NCBI GenBank assembly: GCA_016705335.1
Contig: JADIYN010000026.1
Location: forward strand, 1 to 60,866
Length of the DNA: 60,866 bases
Direction: 5' to 3'
From: Draconibacterium sp.
GTDB taxonomy: Bacteria; Bacteroidota; Bacteroidia; Bacteroidales; Prolixibacteraceae
Part shown: one piece after another, positions 1 to 9,859 of the stretch
Layout: each line of letters starts with the position of its first letter
Numbering within the stretch: the first letter of the stretch is position 1
Made by a program: the position numbers and the translations under genes
Notes under the pieces: model-generated
Database searches by the model: none
What the model was told of the DNA's origin: nothing
The model's input: only the letters and a program-made list of their open reading frames with translations

Positions 1-171
1 GAGGAGGGATTTTATTCGTGTTCACTGATTCATTTGGCAAATATATCATACCGGCTTGGCCGAACTTTGAATATTGATACTGAAAATTTCACTGTCATTA
101 ATGATGAAGAAGCAAACCTGATGTTTACAAAAAAATACAGGAATCCATATTTATTTCCTGAAAGTGTTTAA
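1..171 (+). CDS. Gfo/Idh/MocA-family oxidoreductase, C-terminal end (partial)
   Basis: An open frame runs from base 1 to a TAA at 169-171 and gives 56 residues with no start in the window. The peptide holds LIHLANISYRLGR, then an acidic EEAN stretch, then KKYRNPYLFPESV at the end. This matches the extreme C-terminus of the Gfo/Idh/MocA sugar or inositol dehydrogenase-like proteins of Bacteroidota, where a conserved HLxNISYRxGR is followed by a DxEAN and a YRxP tail. Substrate and catalytic residues lie upstream, outside the window. The family call rests on this short tail only. Confidence 0.6.
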   Translation, partial: EEGFYSCSLIHLANISYRLGRTLNIDTENFTVINDEEANLMFTKKYRNPYLFPESV

Positions 172-358
172 ATACATCTGTAGGTTGTCCCATATATAGC
201 CATTTCCCTAAATTTGATTCTTAAAATGATAATCAAATGGAAATTAGAATAAATTAGAATAAATTTATAAGTTACATAAATCTAAGAGTTTATTTTGATG
301 GTTTCTTAGAAAAGAATTTTTGGTACATGTCTTGCTATACATTTGCAAAATATTAAAA
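172..358. other. AT-rich intergenic stretch with a short direct repeat
   Basis: No gene is seen here. At 241-264 the 10-mer AAATTAGAAT occurs twice in tandem and begins a third time. It lies about 100 bp before the response regulator start and is the only notable structure. Confidence 0.4.
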
Positions 359-835
359 ATGGAAGTAGTTAGTACCACAAAAAAGATTGATACAAACGTA
401 AAAAATAGTATAAATACCACATCAAATAATTTATTTGAAGTTGTAGTTATTGAGGATAATCACTTAACAAATACGATTCTGAGCAGGGCATTGGAATCGA
501 CAATCAAATCAATTCATAATTTAAAAAACATTTCTGTAAACTTTTTAAGTTTTCACAATGGGAGTGATTATCTCTCTTATTTGGAAAGCAAAAACTTCGA
601 TAGTTTAAAACTTATTGTTTTTTCTGATTATCACCTTGAAGATAATATGGATGGAAGTGAGATTTTGAAAAACACAAAACAAAAGAAAGCTGATGCTTCG
701 GTAATAATTATGTCTGACTCAGCAAATGAGCAAATCTGGCTTGATGCTGTTAAGAATGGTGCTTACTGTTTTCTTCCCAAAAGCAATAAAATACCGGTTG
801 TTTGTTCCGAATTATTATTTCAGATGGTGATTTGA
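359..835 (+). CDS. single-domain response regulator (receiver only)
   Basis: The protein has 158 residues from the ATG at 359. An in-frame start at 320 would add a hydrophobic leader that homologous receivers lack. After about 20 poorly conserved residues comes a CheY-like receiver: VVVIEDNHL supplies the acidic pocket, VFSDYHLEDNMDG carries the likely phosphoacceptor Asp, VIIMSDSA the switch Ser/Thr region, and FLPKSNK the conserved Lys. It stops right after the last helix, so there is no output domain. It probably acts by protein-protein contact or as a phosphate sink. No cognate kinase is adjacent; the next gene is a fucosidase. Confidence 0.7.
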   Translation: MEVVSTTKKIDTNVKNSINTTSNNLFEVVVIEDNHLTNTILSRALESTIKSIHNLKNISVNFLSFHNGSDYLSYLESKNFDSLKLIVFSDYHLEDNMDGSEILKNTKQKKADASVIIMSDSANEQIWLDAVKNGAYCFLPKSNKIPVVCSELLFQMVI

Positions 836-1079
836 AAAAAGTGAATGAATATCAGGTCTTACTGAATTCAAAAATTTTATTTCATTACTGGAATTTCAGT
901 CTGTTTTTTTCAATTCCGGAAAATAAATTCATTTAAATAGTTGTGCATTTGTATTTTATAGCACAATTGCAGCCTTGCAAAGCTATGTTATAGCTTTAGA
1001 TTATTTCACTGATTTTGAATCGTTTGGATTTTCATAAATATTGGTAATATTTGTTGTTCATATATAAACCAAAAAGAAA
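836..1079. other. intergenic region with adjacent hairpins
   Basis: Two inverted repeats lie close together: TTGTGC at 941-946 with GCACAA at 961-966, and AAAGCTAT/ATAGCTTT at 979-997. They separate the receiver gene from the fucosidase and could end the first transcript or act in the fucosidase leader. Neither has a clear run of T behind it. Confidence 0.35.
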
Positions 1080-2477
1080 ATGAAACGACGTGATTTACTT
1101 AAATCTGCTTCGGTTTTAGCAGCGGCACCTTTCTTATCAGCCTGGTCAAATAAGTTTTCAGATGTTGGTAACAATCAACATACTTCAATAAAACAAATTT
1201 CCCGCTTTAGTGATTGCCGCGACTGGTTTTTTGAAAGGCGATATGGCATGTTTGTCCACTGGGGATTGTATGCAATTCCGGCCTGGCACGAACAACACCA
1301 GTGGCGGGCAAGAGTAGAAAGAAACAAATATGTGAAACTTGCTGAACATTGGAATCCTAAAAAATTCAATCCCGAAATGTGGCTCGATTTAATGGAAGAA
1401 GCTGGGATGAAATACATTACAATCACAACAAAGCATCATGATGGATTTTGTTTGTGGGACACAAAGCAGACCACTTTTAATACAATGAATACCCCTTACA
1501 AAAAAGATGTAATTGGAATGATGGCTGACGCTTGCCATAAACGTGGCATCCCGCTTTGTTTGTATTATTCAATAGCCGATTGGAATCATCCAAATTATCC
1601 AAATGATGGTCGTCACCACGAACTTCCACCCCAACCACAGGATTCGCCAGACTGGGAGAAATATATGGACTTTCTGAAAAAACAGGTTCGCGAACTTTGT
1701 ACAAATTATGGCGAAATTCACGGCTTTTGGTGGGATATGAATGTGCCGCTCTATAAAGATAAATCTGTAAATACGATGATTCGTCAGCTTCAAACGAAAG
1801 CAATAATTAATAACCGTGGTTTTGATGACGGTGATTTTGGTACACCTGAACGTGATTATGATAATAATGCAAACGAAGTAAAAGGTTTTGAGAGAATAAC
1901 AGAAGCTTGTCAATCAGTTGGAATGGAAAGCTGGGGATACAAAAAAGATGAGGATTACTATACCGACCGGCATCTGATTGCCAGTATAGACAAATACCTG
2001 ACACGCGATGCAAATTACTTATTAAATGTAGGACCAACCAGTGAAGGGATAATTCCACCGCAATCAGCAGAGATTCTTAAACGGATTGGCACCTGGAAAA
2101 AGTCGGTTGACGAATCGTTTTCTGGTGTTGAATTTAATCAAGGTTTCACAGAAGTAGCAGGTGTGCTGACAACCAATCGGGATAATACTTTATATGTACA
2201 CCTGAACAAGTTACCGGTTGGAAATGGGATAAAACTGAAACCAATAACAGTTGCCCCGCAAAAAGTAACTTTACTCAATACGGGCAAAAAGGTTGACGTT
2301 TCAGTGAATTTGTGTCCCAGCGACCATGCAACACAACAACCGTATTTGCGTTTGCGCAATCTTCCGGTTGATGAAATGTGCAACTCAGTAATGGTCGTGA
2401 AACTTGAATTTGACAGACCTTTGAATGAAATCACAAAAACTGAAAACAGCAATAACGATTTGGAATTGGAGAAATGA
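1080..2477 (+). CDS. alpha-L-fucosidase, GH29
   Basis: This 465-residue protein hydrolyses alpha-L-fucosyl linkages in glycans. The N-terminus MKRRDLLKSASVLAAA has a twin-arginine pattern, so Tat export to the periplasm is likely. The (beta/alpha)8 domain starts near residue 45. FVHWGLYA at about 58-65, TTKHHDGFCLWD and NYLLNVGP are hallmark GH29 segments, and GFWWDMN near residue 215 carries the predicted nucleophile Asp. A small beta-sandwich-like tail follows from about residue 345. The reading frame is intact. Linkage specificity cannot be read from the sequence. The preceding oxidoreductase remnant suggests a sugar-catabolic neighbourhood. Confidence 0.9.
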   Translation: MKRRDLLKSASVLAAAPFLSAWSNKFSDVGNNQHTSIKQISRFSDCRDWFFERRYGMFVHWGLYAIPAWHEQHQWRARVERNKYVKLAEHWNPKKFNPEMWLDLMEEAGMKYITITTKHHDGFCLWDTKQTTFNTMNTPYKKDVIGMMADACHKRGIPLCLYYSIADWNHPNYPNDGRHHELPPQPQDSPDWEKYMDFLKKQVRELCTNYGEIHGFWWDMNVPLYKDKSVNTMIRQLQTKAIINNRGFDDGDFGTPERDYDNNANEVKGFERITEACQSVGMESWGYKKDEDYYTDRHLIASIDKYLTRDANYLLNVGPTSEGIIPPQSAEILKRIGTWKKSVDESFSGVEFNQGFTEVAGVLTTNRDNTLYVHLNKLPVGNGIKLKPITVAPQKVTLLNTGKKVDVSVNLCPSDHATQQPYLRLRNLPVDEMCNSVMVVKLEFDRPLNEITKTENSNNDLELEK

Positions 2478-2529
2478 TTATTTGTAAAGGATTTAATGTA
2501 CAAAAACCCAAAGTGATTCAAACAGGTTT

Positions 2530-2652
2530 TTAAACTTCATTGATAATCAGGTGCTTCTCGGCAGCCATTAATAGATCAATAACTGAAAAAATATCTTTTA
2601 ACTGACCTTCCAGCCGCTTGCCCCGGAAGCAGTTGATTGTATTGTGATCTGT
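2530..2652 (-). mobile_element. transposase remnant, IS1182-like
   Basis: Read on the minus strand this is a 40-residue open stretch with no start, beginning TDHNTINCFRGKRLEGQLK and ending in TAA. The DHNTINxFRxxRL block is the conserved N-terminal signature of IS1182-type transposases in Bacteroidota, here followed by a variant of the usual DIFxQVVxLL helix. The DDE domain is missing. The fragment begins within four bases of where the peptidase pseudogene frame ends, so an old insertion into that gene is a natural explanation. No terminal inverted repeats could be made out. Confidence 0.6.
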
Positions 2653-2655
2653 ATA

Positions 2656-3104
2656 TCATCTCTTAAAATCAGCCAAATAATTTGATGCATGTGCTCCTGC
2701 AAGCACAGATTTGTTTTGAAGAATATTTGAACCTTTATCCATTGGCAGTGAATAATCATATTAATGTTGTTCGTTTGAAATTGCGTTATTTACATTTGAA
2801 GTCTGACTTTCTGCATCTCCTACTATTAATTCCGGGAATCCATTTAAATCATAATATCCTATAACCATTCCAAGAGCTGTTGGTCCACATCCATGCCTCC
2901 AAATATATGTGGGGACATTATCTATTGTCTGGACAGTGGCAACATTGCTTGCACTTTTTTCCCTGACAATTCCAGTACTAACATTATAGGGACTGACTGG
3001 GCCTGTTGTACTGTATTGTACAAATGATTTTATTAAAATCTGGGTAAATAATAATATAAATAATAATAATGCGAATCTCAATTTACATTTTTTCAGGTTT
3101 TCAT
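2656..3104 (-). pseudogene. C39-like cysteine peptidase, decayed
   Basis: The intact-looking part encodes a signal peptide (LRFALLLFILLFTQ) and then YIWRHGCGPTALGMVIGYYD, the N-terminal catalytic Cys block of C39-like (Peptidase_C39_2) enzymes. Three lesions are visible. The ATG at 3104 is joined to the rest only if one A is added to the AAAA run near 3098. A TAA at 2761-2763 interrupts the frame after NEQH. The same frame then continues with family-like sequence (YDYSLPMDKG, GAHASNYLADF) to a TGA at 2656. The catalytic His/Asp half is absent and a transposase scrap follows. The gene is probably dead. Confidence 0.7.
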
Positions 3105-3381
3105 AATCGAAAGGATTTGGTTTTAAATTATTGGGTTATTAGATTGATATTTATGACTTTAAAGTAACAATAGTAATTTGCATTTGTGACAAATTCAACC
3201 AAACATAATTCGTGATTTTAAATCTTTTCTATAAAAATATCACTGTTTAAGTTTTACATAAATAGAAATTCTTTTTTTATTGAATTCAACAAAAACAGAT
3301 TGGAATGTATGATTTAACAACATAGCTATTCTGTTGTCTTTCCCGGGTGAATTCTCCAAAAAAATAAATTCAGAACTAAAT
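3105..3381. other. intergenic, AT-rich
   Basis: No gene is seen. It separates the peptidase pseudogene, read away from it, from the end of the large minus-strand secreted-protein gene, and should hold the former promoter of the peptidase. Confidence 0.4.
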
Positions 3382-3416
3382 GAAAAAGAGACCGCCTGGT
3401 TGAACCAGACAGTCTC
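3382..3416 (-). terminator. intrinsic terminator of the repeat protein
   Basis: On the minus strand GAGACTGTCTGGTT and AACCAGGCGGTCTC form a 13-bp stem with G-U pairs and a 3-nt loop, followed directly by TTTTTC. It lies about 60 bp past the stop of the large gene. Confidence 0.8.
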
Positions 3417-3474
3417 TTCACATCTATCTTAAAATTATTTTTTATTCCCTTTGAATTCAGGGGGTACATTTTAA

Positions 3475-6400
3475 TTACTTCCTGTAAATAACCTTTCCAA
3501 CACTTACATCTCCATCCAAATTTAGTTTGTAAATATACATACCAGAAATAATCTCATTTGGCGTGTATTCAATACGGTTCATAACCCCTCCCTGAACTTG
3601 TTGATCCAGCAGTTTTGCAATTAATTGCCCGTTTAAGTTGTAGATTTCAAGAATTGCATTGGCATTCCGGGCTGATACAAATTCGAAGTTAAGTTTTTGG
3701 CTAAACGGATTCGGATAAACTTTCAAATCATTTGCTTCACCAATTGGATTTTCAATTGTTTCTGTGACCATATTGTCATATTGCCCTGATTTTGAGAGGC
3801 CTGAACTGGCAGGAGTATAATTGCAATACACAGAGAAATTATAATTGGAAACCCCTGAAACACCAAACTCATCGGGCATACCTGCAGACCAGGTTTGTGA
3901 AGACATAGCCCTTCCGGGAGTCCCGGCTTCATACCGTACGGCAACACTATTCTGAAAAACAAACGACAACCAAACTTTTTGGCCTGAAGAAACAGAAACC
4001 GGATTGGCAAGTGCAACCGTCTGCCATCCTTCAGCAGCATTTACAGCAACAGAAGAAGTAACACCCAGGCGCGATGCAGGTTTCCCTGCCACGTCAGTAT
4101 AAACACCCAGCAACATATTACCCGAACCCCCGTTGTGATAAACCGAAATGCTGTTGATCTCACCATTTTCGTTAAAAGTAACAGGAATGGCACGGCGGTT
4201 TGCAGCGGTTGAAGTAGTGATGTAAACCACAGTATTACCCAAAGGTTTCTCGCTTATTTCGACAGAAGTATAATTACAATACACAGAGAAATTGTAATTT
4301 GAAACACCTGAAATACCAAATTATCGGGCATACCTGCAGACCAGGTTTGTGAAGACATAGCCCTTCCGGGAGTTCCGGCTTCATACCGAACGGCAACACT
4401 ATTCTGGAAAACAAATGACAACCAAACAGTTTGTCCTGAAGAAACTAAAACAGGATTAGCAAGTGCAACCGTCTGCCAACCTTCAACAGAATTCACAGCA
4501 ACTGAAGAAGTAACACCCAGGCGTGATGCAGGTTTTCCTGCCACGTCAGAATATACACCCAGCAACATATTACCCGAACCCCCGTTGTGATAAACCGAAA
4601 TACTGTTAATCTCACCATTTTCGTTAAAAGTAACAGGAATTGCACGGCGGTTCGCAGCGGTTGAAGTTGTGTTGTAAACCACAGTATTTCCCAGTGGTTT
4701 TTCGGTTATTTCGACAGGAGTATAATTGCAATACACAGAGAAATTATAATTGGAAACCCCTGAAGTACCAAACTCATCGGGCATACCGGCCGACCAGGTT
4801 TGTGAAGACATAGCCCTACCGGGAGTCCCGGCTTCATAACGTACGGCAACACTATTCTGGAAAACAAACGACAACCAAACCGTTTGGCCCGAAGAAACAG
4901 AAACAGGACTTGCGAGGGCAACCGTCTGCCAGCCTTCAGCAGCCTTCACTGTAACAGAAGAAGTAACACCCAGACGTGATGCAGGTTTACCAGCCACATC
5001 AGCATAAACACCCAGCAACATATTACCCGAACCACCATTGTGATAAACCGATATACTGTTAATCTCACCGTTTTCGTTAAAAGTAACAGGAATGGACGTC
5101 GGTTCGCAGCGGTTGAAGTAGTGTTGTAAACCACATTATTCCCCCAAAGGTTTTTCATTATTTCGACAGGAGTATAATTGCAATACACAGAGAAATTGTA
5201 ATTTGAAACCCTGAAGTACCAAAATTATCGGGCATTCCTGCAGGCCAGGTTTGGGAAGACATAGCCCTTCCGGGAGTCCCGGCTTCATACCGAACAGCAA
5301 CACTATTCTGAAAACAAATGACAACCAAACTTTTTGGCCTGAAGAAACAGAAACCGGATTTGCAAGGGCAACCGTCTGCCAACCTTCAACAGAATTCACA
5401 GCAACAGAAGAAGTCATTCCCAACCGTGATGCAGGTTTCCCTGCCACGTCAGCATAAACACCCAGCAACATATTTCCTGAACCCCCGTTGTGATAAACAG
5501 AAATACTGTTGATCTCACCATTTTCGTTAAAAGTAACAGGAATCGCACGTCGGTTCGCAGCGGTGGAAGCAGAACTGTAAACTGTTGAATTACCAAGAAT
5601 ATCATTCCCCAACTGAGTTACAACGATAGTTTGATTTTCAACGCCTGTTGCAGAAATAGTTACAATAGCTGAACGAGTTAATCCAGTGTTGTTTGCAGTG
5701 GCAGTTAGTGTAATTGTTGAATTCCCTGAGCCACTCGTACTACTGGGGATTAACCACGTTTGGTCACTAGCTATTTCCCATGAAAGATTTGAAGTTATTG
5801 AAAAAGTATTTGTACTATTAGCTGGAGCAGCTATGTCCATAGCTGAGGTTGAAAGTGCCAGATTTAGAATAACAGTTAGTGTTGATGATGAACTGCCATT
5901 AATAAGTGGATTACCAACCATATCGTAAACATTATTTACCTTAATAGTTATTGTGTCGAATGGCAAAGGAGTTTGAGTAGAAATATGTACTAATGCATAA
6001 TTTGAATTATCCCTTAAGGCGGATAAAGTATTTATGCGTTGAATTGTATTACCAGTTCTGTAGGTTAACACATAATTTGCAGTATCATTTGAACTCATTA
6101 TTTCAACATTGTTACTAAAAGTAAGGTCCAAAGTAGTTGAGCTATTTATTGTAGCCTGATCAACCGAAGGATTTACCCCAATAATATTCTTTGAGCTATA
6201 AACATACCCATCTCCGGTTATGTAAGTTGTACCTTTAATAGAAAAAACACTATTTTTTGTCCTTACATTTTCAAATGAAGGATGTGTTATCCAGGTTTGT
6301 CCATTATTTGTTGAATATAATAAACCATTCGCCCCATTAGTAGAAATATACATATTTTGATTGGGGATGTATTTTAAGTAATGCAGATTTTCTGTTGAAT

Positions 6401-9400
6401 TTAGTAAAGACCAATTTTGACCTCCATCGGTTGTTGAATATAATTTGCTTGGTTGCGTTGTATAATCAACATATAGGCCATTATTATCATCCTTAAAATC
6501 AAAACTAGCAGAAGTTGTGTTGGTTGGGGGAATTATTGCGTACCATGTTAATCCTTTATCTGTCGATTTAAGAATTCGGCTATGGCTATTTGGTTGAGCC
6601 CCTACAATAATATAAATTGTATTTCCAACCACTTTATAAAATGCCTGGTCATTAGGCATATATTCACCAATTCCAATTGGCATTATAGGACTAGAAACTC
6701 TATCCCATTGAGCGCCACCATTATTTGTGGTATAAATTTCATCACCATCGCCATAAGTCACCCCGTTATTTGAATCCCAGAAGTATACAAAATCAGGGAA
6801 ACTAGTACCATAAAAATTTGTTGGTTCGCTAACGCTAAAACCTGTAGGTTGTAATGTCCATGTATTTGCACCGTCTGTTGTTTTATAAACGCCAAGCCCT
6901 TCTCCTGAACCACATACAATAAATGCGGTTGTTCCGCTTACAGAGCAACCGCCAACCTATAATTCGAAAAGCTTTGATGGTAGATTCTTTTGTGATCCAG
7001 GTAATGCCTCCATTTAGAGTATATGAAATTTTATTTTCACCAGTATTACTGTAACTTAACCAAATAACACTGTCATTTACTACACTTATGTCATTATAAT
7101 TTCCAGTTAAAAACTGATTCCATTTTTCTGAAACCGGTATTATACCGAATTGCTTTACATATATAGTTTGTGTTATATCCCCTGTTGCTATTACAGTTAT
7201 TATTGCCGTTCTGGCCTCGGTTGCTAGATTTGCCGAGGCTGTTAATATTATTATATCATTATTTGAACCACCTGTTTTGCTTACGGTTAACCAACCCTGA
7301 TTGCTTGCAATTGTCCAATTAGTAATTGAATTTATATTAAACGTAATTGAGCTGTTAGCTGCTGTTGCATTACCAGTGAATTTGTTGAAACAGCCAATAC
7401 TGGTGAAGCATCTTGTGTTACTTTAACAATTTTGTCCTGAACACCGCTTGCCGAAATAGTTACATTGGTTTGTCGTATTGATGAAGCTGGATTGGCAGAT
7501 GCAGTTAATGTAATTGTAGAAGTAGTTGCAACACCAATTAATACTTCATATATATTTCTCGGCGCAACTGTATTATAGAAGTATGATAAATTGTAAGTTC
7601 TTGTTGATGGATCAAAATAATTAGTTGGGTTACCATTTTGATCTGTTTCAAGCATACCAGTTCCATTAGTTACCCCAATAACAGCTACATTAACCAATAT
7701 CATGGTTTTTCCATCAACAACAATTGTATTTTGAGTTAATTGTATTTGAGTTTGGACTGCATAATCACCTGCAAAATCTTTTTGGATAGTAATATCATCG
7801 AGCATTGTTAATATTTCTTCTTTATTATTGTAAAATATATTACCAGCAGTTGGATGTATTCTTACTCCGCTGGCAGAATATGTACCTGCATAAATTGTTG
7901 TATTAACAAATGATGAAGGTTGCAGGGTTAACCAAGGTTGATTACTCGTGGCAGTCCAATCCGGAAATGAAGTTATTTTAAACATAGCTGTACTGTTAGC
8001 TGTCGCTCCAATTACAACTGAATCTGATGAAACAGTTAAAATCGATAAAGCTGCCTGTGTGACTATAATAGTTTGTGAGTCTAATCCTGTTGCTGAAATA
8101 GTAACTGTTGCAGTCCGCAAATATAACCCAGGATTTGCAGTGGCAGTAAAAGTTATGGTATCGGAACCAGTTGCTCCGGTTGATGGATTTACTGTTAACC
8201 AAGGTTGGTCTGAAGTTGCTGTCCAGTCTGCACTCGAATTAATATTTATTGAAGCCGTACCATCGTTTTCTCCCATTTTTACAGTATTTCCTGAAAGGAA
8301 AATACCCGGCATTTCAACAATATTTTCAAAATCCTGCCATTGGTTGGCCGATTCATATGCTGTTTTTGAACCAAAAGGAACGTATAAAATACAGGTAGTT
8401 TTTTTTACATTATTGAAAACATTGACAGAAGCGTTTAAATCAATTGCAGAAATTGGATAGGAATAAATGGAATTCAAGTTGTAACAATTATTAAAAGCCT
8501 GATGATTAATTAAGTTAACCGAGGAAGGAATTGAAATAGATTCTAATCCGCTGCAATAAGCAAACGACTCAAATCCTATTGCTGTTACAGACGATGGTAT
8601 GAATGCTGAATTTAAATTTTCACATAAATAAAAGGCGTATTGCCCAATCATTGTCACAGATGAAGGTATAATATAATAATCATCAGCTGAATTATAATAT
8701 TGAAGCAATGATGTTTGAGTTTTATTAAATAATACTCCGTCATTGCTTGAGTAATTAACATTATTTTCATCAACTTCTATATAAGAACTATAACCAAGGG
8801 AAAGCCTTCCAATGTATGTAACTGTTGAAGGAACAGTAATAGAAGTTAAATTGGTACACCTATGAAATGCGGCATCCCCAATAGTAGTCAATCCATCTGG
8901 TAAATTAATTGCAGTTAAACCTAAACATCTATGAAATGAACTGTATCCAATTGTTTTTAATCCAAGAGGTAAAGTAACCGATAATAATTCACTACAACTA
9001 TTAAATGCGCCTTCCATAACAGTAGTGACAGAAGTTGGAAGTACTGCATTCAATAGAGTAATTTTACCTTGATAACTGCCATTACTAAAGGCATATTCAG
9101 GTATAGTATTCGCCAAATAATCAGTATTACCCCAGAGACTTGTTCCTTCATCGCCTTGGTAAGCAATTACATTGACCTCACTCAAATTTATTTCCGCCAA
9201 CAATGGCATTTCATCCCGCATGGTTTTAAAATCGCGGGCATCAATTGTGCCGGTTAAGGTGAGGTTTGTAATGGTAGTAAGTTCAGTAGGAGTTAAAGTC
9301 GTTTTTAGACCGCCTGCGGCAACTTCTAAAGTTTTAGAAACCTGGGCTTGCAGCATCATTGTTAGGCACAAACCTACAATAGATAAAAATGTTAGTTTCA

Positions 9401-9401
9401 T
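3475..9401 (-). CDS. giant Type IX-secreted mosaic protein A (frameshifted)
   Basis: One gene of about 1,975 codons. In order it has: a signal peptide (MKLTFLSIVGLCLTMMLQAQ); BspA-like leucine-rich repeats of the LRR_5 type, about residues 60-350, with AFxxCxxLxSIxIPSSV units; BACON-type sandwiches with (D/N)WTxxSxQxWLT motifs, one split by an inserted domain; a BNR/Ycf48-like propeller with TTDGGQNW and STDKGLTW motifs; another BACON; four 151-residue repeats; and a C-terminal Por sorting domain (VYPNPF to KVIYRK). It is probably a surface-anchored adhesin or glycan binder. The frame breaks near 7370, 6957, 5305, 5210, 5145, 5098 and 4320, yet homology continues across every break. A consensus error is likelier than decay. 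Confidence 0.75.
3808..5590 (-). repeat. tandem array A: four 453-bp units
   Basis: Four head-to-tail units with a 453-bp (151-codon) period. The marker GGAGTATAATTGCAATACAC or its close variant recurs at about 3811, 4264, 4716 and 5168. Each unit encodes STAANRRAIPVTF, then YHNGGSGNMLLGVY, GWQTVAL, YEAGTPGRAMSSQTW and ends NYNFSVYCNYTP. Units are near-identical at the DNA level and closely match array B about 6.5 kb away. The fold is not one I recognise; a carbohydrate-binding or Ig-like beta-sandwich is a guess. Confidence 0.9.
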
Positions 9402-9790
9402 GATTTTGGTTTTTTTGGTTAAAAATTCTATTATAAAAGCGAAATTCTTATTTCAGTGCTTTCGATTAATTATAAATTAATTCTTTTGATCAATCGAAGC
9501 AATTATGTCAAATTGAAAAAATAACCTGGGTTGTTGAGCTTGAATTTCTCCACACATAATTTTCAATATTCAAAATAGTCAGTTTTCTCTGATTTTAAGA
9601 ATAGCTAAAATTTCAAGCCAATAAAAAAGTGATTAATGGTGTTCCTTCAATAACTGAAAACTACTTACTGAATACGCTTAGTGTTTTCGAAATAAAGTTC
9701 ATTAAAATTATGTTTTTAAGAGAAAATTTACAAGTAGAATCTGTCTAAATTGAAAACCACAATTAGACCTCCATTATTCAAGAGTTAATG
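9402..9790. other. upstream region of protein A with an inverted repeat
   Basis: No gene is seen. TTCGATTAAT at 9461-9470 is matched by ATCAATCGAA at 9489-9498 (9 of 10 complementary), 60-100 bp upstream of the protein A start. It could be an operator or an RNA hairpin in the leader. The rest, up to the terminator of the next gene, is unstructured AT-rich DNA. Confidence 0.4.
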
Positions 9791-9801
9791 CAAATGTAAA
9801 A

Positions 9802-9828
9802 GAGGCTGAATTACTCATAACCAACCTC
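9802..9828 (-). terminator. probable terminator of protein B
   Basis: On the minus strand GAGGTTGG pairs with TCAGCCTC (with G-U pairs) around an 11-nt loop and is followed by TTTTACATTT. It sits about 30 bp past the protein B stop. Confidence 0.55.
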
Positions 9829-9859
9829 TTTCAACAAATTTGAAATTGTTATATTTTAA

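Noticed and set aside
2138..2521. Minus-strand frame over the end of the fucosidase gene
   Set aside because: It is the antisense of conserved GH29 sequence and has no family features.
7948..8460. Plus-strand frame antisense to protein A
   Set aside because: Its codons mirror the BACON repeats of the minus-strand gene, with no start context or homology.
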